Shown here: positions 33,893 to 42,491 of the stretch, piece by piece | Layout of the letters: every line of letters begins with the position of its first letter | Position numbering within the stretch: the first letter of the stretch is position 1 | NCBI RefSeq assembly: GCF_010500965.1 | Contig: NZ_QVMI01000002.1 | Coordinates: 124,001-188,000 of the forward strand | DNA length: 64,000 nucleotides | Origin: Bacteroides sp. 51 | GTDB lineage: Bacteria; Bacteroidota; Bacteroidia; Bacteroidales; Bacteroidaceae | Reading direction: 5' to 3' | Position numbers and translations under genes: made by a program | Notes under the pieces: model-generated | Databases searched by the model: none | What the model was told of the DNA's origin: nothing | Seen by the model: the letters and a program-made list of their open reading frames with translations, nothing else

Positions 33893-34831
33893 ATGAATCT
33901 GAAAAAGTATGGCTGCTTAATCGTTTTAGTTGGATTGATGTTGTGTTCCTGCAATGCGCAAAGTACAAGTAAGGGTGGAATAAAAGTGTCTAAAGGAAAT
34001 TCGTCTGCAGTTTTCGACTATTTCCATTATACAAGGGAAGATGATTATTATAATGAAGACCCACTGACGGCTGCAAATCAGTTCTTTAATCCGATTCTGC
34101 CCGGATGGTATTCCGATCCAAGTATTTGCAGTAATGGAGAAGATTATTTTCTTGTCACCTCTACATTAGTTTATTATCCTGGGGTACCTATATTTCATAG
34201 CAAAGACCTAGTTAACTGGACACAAGTGGGGCATGTACTCGACCGTCCTTCCCAGTTGGCAAACTTCCAGGGACAAGGCACAGGTGGAGGCATATTTGCT
34301 CCTGCCATCAGTTACAATCCCCACAACAAAACCTATTACATGATTACGACCAACGTCGGTGCCGGTAACTTCTTCGTTAAAACCCAGGATCTGTTCGGAA
34401 GTTGGTCGGAGCCCATCCACTTGCCCGAGGTTGGAGGTATTGACCCTTCTTTCTTCTTCGACGAAGACGGTCGCGCGTACATTGTAAATAACGATGGTAT
34501 GGTTGGAAAGGAATCGCTAGCAGATAACATCGGATGTCTTACCCTTAAATGTTCAGATATTCAGGCAAGTGAGAAGAAAACCCCTGCATTTGTAGCACGC
34601 CGTGTACAGCATTATAAGTTTAGTAGTGTTACCCGTATATGTTTTCAACTTCAAAAGGATTCCCAGAAAGCAGGAATGTTATTGTTTAAAGATGAAGAAC
34701 ATCAGTATTTTCTTTCTATGAAACAAACCGAAAAAGACTATAGTATTTCGCTGGCTCAAATATCTGATAGTCTCTCAGGATTTTTGCTTCGAGAGATTGT
34801 TGTTTATTTAATAGTTTCACTATATTTGTAA
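33893..34831 (+). pseudogene. broken GH43 gene (internal deletion removes the catalytic acid)
   Basis: The 312-residue frame starts as a lipoprotein (signal KKYGCLIVLVGLMLCSC) and runs through the GH43 start ILPGWYSDPSICSNGEDYFL and GGIDPSFFFDEDGRAYIVNN. Then at GKE-SLADNIGCL it jumps directly to the C-terminal domain (LTLKCSDIQASEKKTPAFVA). Compared with the intact copy at 27800-29548, about 620 bases (roughly 205 codons) are missing in frame, including the EGPH motif with the acid Glu. The C-terminus also ends early with unrelated residues (REIVVYLIVSLYL). It can hardly be catalytic, but the frame, signal and glycan-contacting first blades persist. It lies just upstream of the HTCS gene. 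Confidence 0.85.
34192..34513 (+). repeat. inverted repeat arm B (inside broken GH43)
   Basis: Matches 28898-29219 in opposite orientation, nearly base for base. The block includes long runs with no mismatch, such as the stretch coding for NWTQVGHVLDRPSQLANFQG. The arms enclose about 5 kb with the symporter, GH10 and GH43 genes. Confidence 0.85.
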
Positions 34832-34869
34832 TAGGGTTATCACTTTAAATGCAGTTTCCTTTAAATGCA

Positions 34870-37800
34870 ATGAAATTACTATTAACAATACTACTATCCT
34901 TTGTTTCTGGGGTAAGTATCTATTCTTCGAATGCAAAGTTTTATAGCATAAATTCAATCTATGGAATCTCTATGCGTGAGGTGAGCAGTGTATGCAAAGA
35001 TGATAATGGATTTATTTGGGCATCTTCCAAAAATGGTGTATTGCGAATAACAGAAGGTAATTACCGTATCTATCAACTCCCATATATTTCAGCCAATGTT
35101 CTCTCTGTTAAAGTAATATATTCCAAAGGCCGGTTAATTGCTTTTACAAATAATGGACAACTGTTTATTTATAACGAGTTGTACGACCGTTTCGATGTAT
35201 ATCTTGATTTACGCGTACCAACCGATAATCTTTATATAACTGTTGAAAAAATTGTTACTGATCATGAACAAGCTCTGTGGATAGCTTCTTCGGCTGGTTT
35301 GTATCAATACAAAAATGAACAACTTCATGCAGTGAAGGAATTATCCAAAGAAACCTATTCCATTGATTGGTATGATAAAGACCATCTTTTTGCTGCTACC
35401 GAAGACGGGTTATATCTGCTTAATATTCACACATTGGATCAAAAAAGGATGTATAGGATTAACAACCACAATATCCGTTTTTCAACTATCTATTACGATA
35501 AAAGTATAGCACGTTTATGGGTAGGAACCCTTTTTGATGGACTGTATTATTATGATTTGAATAAGAATCAGCTCGAAGGCACTTCAATCAAAGATTTTCC
35601 GAAGCAACCGATTGGGGTTATAGAGGCAAATACCGATTCCACTTTACTTGTAGGCATTGACGGACAAGGAATCTGGGAGATAAACAGAAACGGAGATTCA
35701 GTTTTGAATATCTACAAAGAAGATGGCGATAATCCATCGTCGTTATGTGGTGATGGAGTGTATGATGTATTTTGTGACGACAAGAAAAGAATTTGGGTGG
35801 CCACATATAGCGGTGGATTATCTTACTTCGATCAGGAATCGCCATTGGTCAGTCAAATTACTCACCAGATAAATAATCCTTATTCGTTGGGCAATAACAA
35901 CGTGAATAATGTCCTCGAAGATAGTAGAGGGAATATCTGGTTTGCAACGAATAATGGTATTAGTCGATGGAAAGTGTCCACCAATCAGTGGGACACCTAT
36001 TACAAAAACACCTACGAACAGGCTCAGGTGTTTCATGCCTTGTGTGAAGATGATCAAGGCAATATTTGGGCAGGCACCTATTCATCTGGTTTGTATATAT
36101 TGGACGGGGAAAATGGAAAAGAGTTGGCCCATCATTCTCCACACACAGATTCCGAATCGGCAGGAAAGTTTATTTTCGATATATTCAAAGATAGCGAAGG
36201 CGATATTTGGCTAGGGAGTGTTCGCGGGTATCTTGCCTGTTATGTGTCTAAAGAAAAACGCTTTCGTCTATATCCGGGGCAACCCGTTCGTTCTTTTGCT
36301 GAATTATCATCTGGAAAAATGCTTTTGGCCTGCTCGTATGCTTTATTGTTGTTCGATAAGCAAACCGAAACTATAGACTACCTAGCCGACCATCTCACAC
36401 AGGATATATTGATAACCGACAGCATAATCTGGATAGGGACAGGAGGTGATGGCCTAATTCGTTATAATTACTCTGACCGTACAAGCCGGAAAATAACGAC
36501 TGAAGACGGGCTTCCTTCGAACTTTGTGAACAGTATCTTGTATACTGATGGTCATTTATGGCTTGGTACCGAAGGCGGATTGTGTCGTTATAATCCTGCT
36601 ACCAGTGCAATAGACGTATACTCTTCTATTTTTGCATTGTCCAGCATATCGTTCAACATAAACGCAAGTACAAAGTTGAAGAATGGAGAAATGGTATGGG
36701 GTACAAATAATGGAGCAGTAATGTTCAATCCCAATGTACTTCATCATGCACAACTTAATGGACGAATATTCTTACAGGATATTTATATCTCAGGTCGTTC
36801 CATAAAAGAAAATTCAGATATTCTGCGTGATATTCCGGTAGATAAGCAAACCGAATTCTCATTGAAGCATAATCAGAATAACATTGCGATAGAACTATTG
36901 CCTATTGGGGTATCATCTTCTGCCAGTAAATTTTCGTGGAAGATGGAGGGACTTGATCAGGATTGGACATCTCCATCTAACCTTAAACTTATTAATTATA
37001 CGAATATACCCAGTGGAAACTTTCGTCTCATGGTGCGAATGTATAATAATTCGCTTTCGCAGATTGTAGACGAACGTATGTTATATGTTCACATTATTCC
37101 TCCCTATTGGCAGACTTGGTGGTTCCGTATTATTGTATTTTTCATTTTAGCAAGCATCGCGTATTTCTCATTGAAATTTTATATTAACCGTTTGAAACAA
37201 CTCCATGCAGAAGATAAAATTCGCTTTTTCACCAATACAGCGCATGATATTCGCACTTCATTAACATTAATCAATGCTCCGATAGAAGAATTGAACAAAG
37301 AGGAAACCTTATCGAACAGAGGACGATATTATTTGGATTTGGCTACGGAACAGTCTGGACGGTTATCTTTTGTTGCCACCCAATTGCTTGATTTCCAGAA
37401 AGTAGATATTGGGAAAGGACAATTGTTTTTAGTGATGGCTGATGTTGTAAATCTGGTATGTCGACGAAAAACAATGTTCGAATCAGCAGCCGGACGGAAG
37501 AATGTGCGGTTGGAGTTTACATCCAATCAGGAACATTTTGTAACAGCAGTTGATGAGATTAAAATGGAAAAGGTGATCGATAATCTAATATCTAATGCCA
37601 TCAAATACTCTCATCCCGATGGTAATGTGGAGATCAAACTCCTATGCAATACGAAGGAATGGGTGTTAGAAGTAAAAGATTACGGCTTAGGTATTTCTGA
37701 AAATGCTAAAAAGAAACTATTCCGGGAGTTTTATAGGGGTGATAATATTGTAAACTCTAAAATGGTAGGCTCTGGAATCGGATTGCTGTTGGTAAAGAAC

Positions 37801-38736
37801 TATGTAAATATGCATCAGGGACATGTCTTCCTGGAGAGTAAAGAAAATGAAGGTGCGTCATTCTGCATTACAATTCCTTATAAGGAAGTTGCTGACGCGT
37901 TATCTTCATCTACAGATAGTACTCCTATAATTTTTACGGCTACGGATTATCCCTCTGATGTAACAGACATAAATTCTCTTGCCGGAACACATGCGCATAT
38001 ACTGATAGTTGAAGACAATAACGACTTACAGAATTTCCTGAAGGTATCTCTTCAGGAACGATACAGAATATCCATTGCCAATGATGGTGTTGAGGCCTGG
38101 GATTTGATCCGACAGGAAGCACCCGATCTTATTATTTCTGATATAATGATGCCTCACATGGATGGATTCGAACTATGCCGCTTAATAAAGTCTACGTTTG
38201 AAACATCACATATCCCGGTAATATTACTGACAGCTCTTTCTGAAAAGGTTCACCTGTTGGAAGGACTAGGCTTAGGGGCAGAAGACTATATAACAAAACC
38301 TTTTGATATGGCTATCTTATCTCAACGGATAACCTCTATCATCAAAAACCGGGAGGCGGTTCGTAATAAGGTGCTTGGGCGGGTTGAACAATCCGATAGT
38401 AAACAGCCTATTTTTTCCAATAAACTTAACGACCAATTTGTTAAAAAAGCATTGGAGGTAATACAACATAATATGGACAATACTGATTTCGGAAAAGACG
38501 AATTTGCATCCTCCATGAATGTAAGCACTTCACTTTTATATAAGAAGATCAAATCATTAACAGGTCAGTCTCCAGTTGACTTTATAAAAACCATTCGCTT
38601 GAACCATGCGCTAGAACTGCTCAAGTCGCGTCAATATACGATTACCGAAGTTAGCGAATATTGCGGCTTCTCAAGTATCAGTTATTTTAGCACAGTTTTT
38701 AAGAAGCATTTTGGTAAACCACCGACAGAGATTTAA
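34870..38736 (+). CDS. hybrid two-component system regulator (HTCS) of the xylan PUL
   Basis: A 1288-residue one-protein sensor and regulator; the ATG at 34870 gives a clean signal (MKLLLTILLSFVSGVSIYSS). A periplasmic sensor of two-component-propeller repeats follows (patterns such as DDNGFIWASSKNGVLRI, DDQGNIWAGTYSSGLYIL, DGHLWLGTEGGLCRYNP). Next come a Y_Y_Y domain (FSWKMEGLDQDWTSPSNLKL), one membrane span (WWFRIIVFFILASIAYFSLK), histidine kinase with His792 (TNTAHDIRTSLTLINAP), ATPase (GSGIGLLLVKNYV), receiver with Asp1091 (IISDIMMPHMDG) and an AraC HTH (ITEVSEYCGFSSISYFSTVF). The usual Pro after RT in the H-box is Ser. It senses a xylan oligosaccharide and activates PUL promoters. Confidence 0.95.
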   Translation: MKLLLTILLSFVSGVSIYSSNAKFYSINSIYGISMREVSSVCKDDNGFIWASSKNGVLRITEGNYRIYQLPYISANVLSVKVIYSKGRLIAFTNNGQLFIYNELYDRFDVYLDLRVPTDNLYITVEKIVTDHEQALWIASSAGLYQYKNEQLHAVKELSKETYSIDWYDKDHLFAATEDGLYLLNIHTLDQKRMYRINNHNIRFSTIYYDKSIARLWVGTLFDGLYYYDLNKNQLEGTSIKDFPKQPIGVIEANTDSTLLVGIDGQGIWEINRNGDSVLNIYKEDGDNPSSLCGDGVYDVFCDDKKRIWVATYSGGLSYFDQESPLVSQITHQINNPYSLGNNNVNNVLEDSRGNIWFATNNGISRWKVSTNQWDTYYKNTYEQAQVFHALCEDDQGNIWAGTYSSGLYILDGENGKELAHHSPHTDSESAGKFIFDIFKDSEGDIWLGSVRGYLACYVSKEKRFRLYPGQPVRSFAELSSGKMLLACSYALLLFDKQTETIDYLADHLTQDILITDSIIWIGTGGDGLIRYNYSDRTSRKITTEDGLPSNFVNSILYTDGHLWLGTEGGLCRYNPATSAIDVYSSIFALSSISFNINASTKLKNGEMVWGTNNGAVMFNPNVLHHAQLNGRIFLQDIYISGRSIKENSDILRDIPVDKQTEFSLKHNQNNIAIELLPIGVSSSASKFSWKMEGLDQDWTSPSNLKLINYTNIPSGNFRLMVRMYNNSLSQIVDERMLYVHIIPPYWQTWWFRIIVFFILASIAYFSLKFYINRLKQLHAEDKIRFFTNTAHDIRTSLTLINAPIEELNKEETLSNRGRYYLDLATEQSGRLSFVATQLLDFQKVDIGKGQLFLVMADVVNLVCRRKTMFESAAGRKNVRLEFTSNQEHFVTAVDEIKMEKVIDNLISNAIKYSHPDGNVEIKLLCNTKEWVLEVKDYGLGISENAKKKLFREFYRGDNIVNSKMVGSGIGLLLVKNYVNMHQGHVFLESKENEGASFCITIPYKEVADALSSSTDSTPIIFTATDYPSDVTDINSLAGTHAHILIVEDNNDLQNFLKVSLQERYRISIANDGVEAWDLIRQEAPDLIISDIMMPHMDGFELCRLIKSTFETSHIPVILLTALSEKVHLLEGLGLGAEDYITKPFDMAILSQRITSIIKNREAVRNKVLGRVEQSDSKQPIFSNKLNDQFVKKALEVIQHNMDNTDFGKDEFASSMNVSTSLLYKKIKSLTGQSPVDFIKTIRLNHALELLKSRQYTITEVSEYCGFSSISYFSTVFKKHFGKPPTEI

Positions 38737-38767
38737 AGTGAAGAAGATAAATTTTCCTTATTTTTGG

Positions 38768-38837
38768 AGATATACCTAAAATTTAAAACTTGATACCTAA
38801 AATCAAAACTGCTTAGTGGGCTTATTGCTTAATTTTG
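38768..38837 (+). promoter_or_regulatory. predicted HTCS-type promoter without an adjacent gene
   Basis: Two repeats, AGATATACCTAAAATTTAAA and TTGATACCTAAAATCAAAAC, have their ATACC cores 21 bases apart (38772 and 38793). After AAAACTG come 18 bases and then TAATTTTG (38830-38837), a TAnnTTTG box. This repeats the layout of the other three PUL promoters. No protein gene starts for almost 600 bases downstream, so it would drive a long susC leader or a small RNA. Confidence 0.55.
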
Positions 38838-39166
38838 TATATCAATAGGTATTTCTCATATAGGTGCTTTTCATAACCTATTTAGGCATAGGAAGTCGGG
38901 CGTATTCAAGTGCCAGCTTTTTATGCCTTTTTTTTGCCATTATTGCCTAACACTGCGTACAGCTTGTTTCTATTGGTGCGATCAAAGGGGTGAATGATTT
39001 ACTAAAAATCTCCACCCCTTAATTGTAAATCTGATGATTTTTGTCAAAGCTCTGAAGTATGTAAACCTCCAATGGTATTTCTATGGTACACTATTGATGA
39101 TTTGTTGTTTCCTTAATTAGACAACTTTCTACTCATTTAGCTTTGAAGCCTTTCTGGAAAGGATGG
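38838..39166 (+). other. untranslated stretch between orphan promoter and susC promoter
   Basis: No reading frame of note. A hairpin AAGGGGTG (38985-38992) with CACCCCTT (39013-39020) lies about 140 bases downstream of the predicted start. A run of eight T is present near 38930. The stretch could be a small RNA ending near 39020, but the hairpin is not followed by a U-run. Confidence 0.35.
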
Positions 39167-39232
39167 AATATCTAATACCTAAAATCAAATATCTGAAATT
39201 TAAAGCCCATTTTTTCAAGTCCAACTATTTTT
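39167..39232 (+). promoter_or_regulatory. predicted HTCS-controlled promoter of susC (39434)
   Basis: Repeat 1 starts AATATCTAATACCTAAAATC at 39167; repeat 2 starts AATATCTGAAATTTAAAGCC at 39187. After AAAGCCC (ending 39207) come exactly 17 bases and TATTTTTG (39225-39232). A start near 39239 leaves a leader of about 195 bases before the susC ATG. Confidence 0.7.
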
Positions 39233-39433
39233 GCACCAGCCTTTAGTATAACAAATCAATTGTCAATCTTTAAAATGAATACTTATGAAAACAATTAGTG
39301 ATGATAGCTGACTATTATTCTCTCCATTTTGCATATTATTTGCATGTCTGAACTCAATATTTGATTCTTCTATTGATATTGATACGATATGTTGTAAAAA
39401 TAACAACCTGTTTAATCTTAAATAAGAAAGTGT

Positions 39434-42400
39434 ATGAAAACAAGATTATTATTTCTAATCACTCTGTTTCTTAGTGCATCTATGACATGGGGACAAAGTA
39501 GAAGTATTAGTGGTAAAGTTGTATCGGCAACAGATGGTGAACCCATTATTGGTGCGTCTGTTCTAGTGAAGGGCACAACCAATGGTACTATTACCGATCT
39601 GGAGGGTACTTTTAAGCTCTCGGGAAGTCCAAATGAAATACTCGTTTTTTCATTTGTGGGTTATGTAACACAAGAAATTGCCATTGGCGGAAACACTACT
39701 TTTAGTGTGTTATTAAAAGAAGACACACAGATACTGGATGATATTGTTGTTATCGGTTATGGTACACAAAGGAAAGCAGACTTATCCTCGTCCATTACCG
39801 TACTCGACACAAAAGAGTTGGAAAAAGTTCCCGGTGGCTTGGCTGTAGGACTTCAAAGCTCGGTAGCCGGTGTACAAATGACTAATGGTAGAATCCGCGT
39901 TCGTGGTGTAGGTTCCATCAACAATACCGACCCGTTGTATGTAGTAGATGGTATGATTGGTGGTGTGGTGCCCGATGAAAGTAATATAGCCAGTATTCAG
40001 GTATTGAAGGATGCTGCTTCTTGTGCGATTTACGGTGCTCGTGGTGCGAATGGCGTAATCATGATAACAACTAAACGTGGTGCTACCGGTGATGTCAAGA
40101 TTAGCTACGATGGTTATGCAGGCTGGAAAGGTATGTCGCATGATGTAGATATGCTCAATGGCCAGGAACTGGCTGAGCTGATTAATGAAGCGATGTATAA
40201 TGAGAATCCTAATCGTACAGATTATCTGGCTGCATTGTCCGATCCCGCTGCTATTGGTGAAGGATATAATATGATGAATGAGTTGAAACGTACAGCTTTC
40301 TTTCAGAAACACAACCTTTCTGTAAGCGGAGGTTCCGATAAAGCTAATTTCCGAATTAATACGACCTATTCCACAGACCAACCCATCTTTATCCGCGAAG
40401 ATTATAAAAACTATGGCATACAACTGATTTCGGATTTTACAAAGGGTAAGCTGAAATTGGGGGAAACCATTACCATCAATCGTAACCTGCACGATTGGAG
40501 CGATACCAAGATATTGGGTGCTCAGAAATGGTCGTCCACTTGTCCTATTTACGATGAAAACCATGTGACAGGTTTTGCCGGTGCCGGTAATGGTACGGAT
40601 TGCGGTAATCCGTTGGCCGAATCTCACATGAACTGGAACAAAGGCGAAGGTACAACTATCAATGGTAATGTATGGGCAACGTATGAATTTATTCCGGGTT
40701 TGAAGTATAAGTTCAATATGGGTGTGGATATGTATCGCTATGTTGTTCAGAACTATATTGCCGACTATTCCATTGGATATGAGAACCATTCGCCAGACGA
40801 ATATAAAATGTCCACCTCAAAGAGCAATCGCTTCTTGTATGAGAATACATTGTCTTACGACAAAATCTTCGGTAAACATAACTTAAGTGCTTTGATAGGT
40901 GTAACTTCAGAGGAAACTAAAGGTTTGGGGCATAATGGCGGAGCACGCGCTATGCCAAGTCCCGATATCCTTATATTGGGTTCTACTCAGGATAACTCTT
41001 CGAAAGTAGTAGGTTCTGATATCAGTCGTTCTTCCATGTTCTCTTTGTTGGGGCGTGTGAACTATAGTTACGACAGCAAGTATATGATGACATTCAATTT
41101 CCGTCGCGATGGCTCTTCTAACTTCAGTAAGAACAACCGTTATGGTAATTTTCCTTCTGTCTCTGCTGCATGGCGCATCAGCCAGGAGAAGTTTATGCAG
41201 GGATTTAGTTGGCTGAGCGATTTGAAATTGCGTGGTAGTTGGGGTATGTTGGGTAATTCCCTGATCGACCCTTATCAATATCAAAGTACAGTGAACTTCG
41301 ACGGTATCTGGTATTATCTGAACGACAGTAAGGTGAGCGGCGCTTTGCCGACTACTCCTTCCAACCCCGATGTAAAATGGGAAACACAGTATTCTACCGA
41401 CCTCGGTCTTGACTTAACGGTACTCAACAACCGGTTGACTTTTACAATGGACTATTATTATAAGAAGACAAAGGATATGTTGATTCAGGTTCCTATTTCT
41501 TTTACTGCCGGATATATGGGTAACTTCCCCACGCTAAATGCCGGTAGCATTGAGAACCAGGGCTTTGAATTCACTCTTACCTATCGCGATCAAATTGGGA
41601 ATTGGGATTATTCCGTATCCGGAAATCTAACGACAGTCAAAAATAAGGTATTGGACTTAGGTAGTAACAATGCTATTTTTGCTGCCAACAGCGTGACCAA
41701 AACAGCAGTAGGAAAATCCATAGGTCAATTCTGGGGCTATGTGACCGATGGTTTGTATAAAACACAAGCGCAACTGGACGAAGATAAAGTTTTTGCTCCA
41801 AATGCACAGTTGGGCGACATTCGCTTCAAAAACCTGAATAATGACAACGAACTGTCTGATGCCGATAAAGATTATATTGGTAACCCTATTCCGAAGTTTA
41901 CCTACGGGCTGAGCGCCGATGTAAGCTATAAAGCAGCATTTGGAACCATTGACTTCGCTATGATCTGGCAAGGTTCCCAAGGCAATGATATTTTCAACTA
42001 CAGCCGTGTAGACAATGAAGGTATGCACCATTATTACAACAATACGAAAGAAGTGTTGAACCGTTATCGCGCAGAAGATATTATGTTTGTCAACCCGGTT
42101 TCCGGAGTTAGCACATTCTATCCTAAGAATACGGACACAAACATGCCTCGCGCCATTATCGGCGACCCGAATCAAAACCGTAAACTATCGGATCGTTATG
42201 TGGAAGATGGTTCTTATCTCCGCCTGAAGGCTCTGACGTTGGGTTATACATTCCCAAAACAATTGCTAAACAAGTTCTCTATCGAGCATCTGCGCATCTA
42301 TGTAGGTGCCAAGAACCTGTTGACCCTTACTTCATACAAAGGTTATGACCCCGAAGTTGGCGATCAGGACAGATGGAGTGGCAAGAACCTCACAAGAGGT

Positions 42401-42478
42401 GTGGATGGTATGAGTCTTTGGGACCCGACCTTCCCGAATACACGTGAGTTTTATGTGGGTTTACAGTTAACTTTTTAA
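39434..42478 (+). CDS. SusC-like TonB-dependent transporter (right arm)
   Basis: A 1014-residue transporter with signal MKTRLLFLITLFLSASMTWG. It has a carboxypeptidase-like N-terminal domain (ISGKVVSATDGEPIIGASVL), a TonB-box-like DDIVVIGYGTQRK, and a plug (DPLYVVDGMIGGVVPDESNI, CAIYGARGANGVIMITTKRG). The barrel ends TREFYVGLQLTF with the C-terminal Phe. It is followed after 13 bases by its SusD. It is distant from both left-arm SusC proteins, so the locus has three different import complexes, probably for different xylan fragments. Confidence 0.95.
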   Translation: MKTRLLFLITLFLSASMTWGQSRSISGKVVSATDGEPIIGASVLVKGTTNGTITDLEGTFKLSGSPNEILVFSFVGYVTQEIAIGGNTTFSVLLKEDTQILDDIVVIGYGTQRKADLSSSITVLDTKELEKVPGGLAVGLQSSVAGVQMTNGRIRVRGVGSINNTDPLYVVDGMIGGVVPDESNIASIQVLKDAASCAIYGARGANGVIMITTKRGATGDVKISYDGYAGWKGMSHDVDMLNGQELAELINEAMYNENPNRTDYLAALSDPAAIGEGYNMMNELKRTAFFQKHNLSVSGGSDKANFRINTTYSTDQPIFIREDYKNYGIQLISDFTKGKLKLGETITINRNLHDWSDTKILGAQKWSSTCPIYDENHVTGFAGAGNGTDCGNPLAESHMNWNKGEGTTINGNVWATYEFIPGLKYKFNMGVDMYRYVVQNYIADYSIGYENHSPDEYKMSTSKSNRFLYENTLSYDKIFGKHNLSALIGVTSEETKGLGHNGGARAMPSPDILILGSTQDNSSKVVGSDISRSSMFSLLGRVNYSYDSKYMMTFNFRRDGSSNFSKNNRYGNFPSVSAAWRISQEKFMQGFSWLSDLKLRGSWGMLGNSLIDPYQYQSTVNFDGIWYYLNDSKVSGALPTTPSNPDVKWETQYSTDLGLDLTVLNNRLTFTMDYYYKKTKDMLIQVPISFTAGYMGNFPTLNAGSIENQGFEFTLTYRDQIGNWDYSVSGNLTTVKNKVLDLGSNNAIFAANSVTKTAVGKSIGQFWGYVTDGLYKTQAQLDEDKVFAPNAQLGDIRFKNLNNDNELSDADKDYIGNPIPKFTYGLSADVSYKAAFGTIDFAMIWQGSQGNDIFNYSRVDNEGMHHYYNNTKEVLNRYRAEDIMFVNPVSGVSTFYPKNTDTNMPRAIIGDPNQNRKLSDRYVEDGSYLRLKALTLGYTFPKQLLNKFSIEHLRIYVGAKNLLTLTSYKGYDPEVGDQDRWSGKNLTRGVDGMSLWDPTFPNTREFYVGLQLTF

Positions 42479-42491
42479 ATATTAGAAGAAT

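Noticed and set aside
39782-40789. Long minus-strand reading frame (335 codons) inside susC
   Set aside because: Fully antisense to a clear SusC gene with conserved plug motifs; the translated product has no recognisable domain and low-complexity Thr/Ile composition typical of antisense frames.
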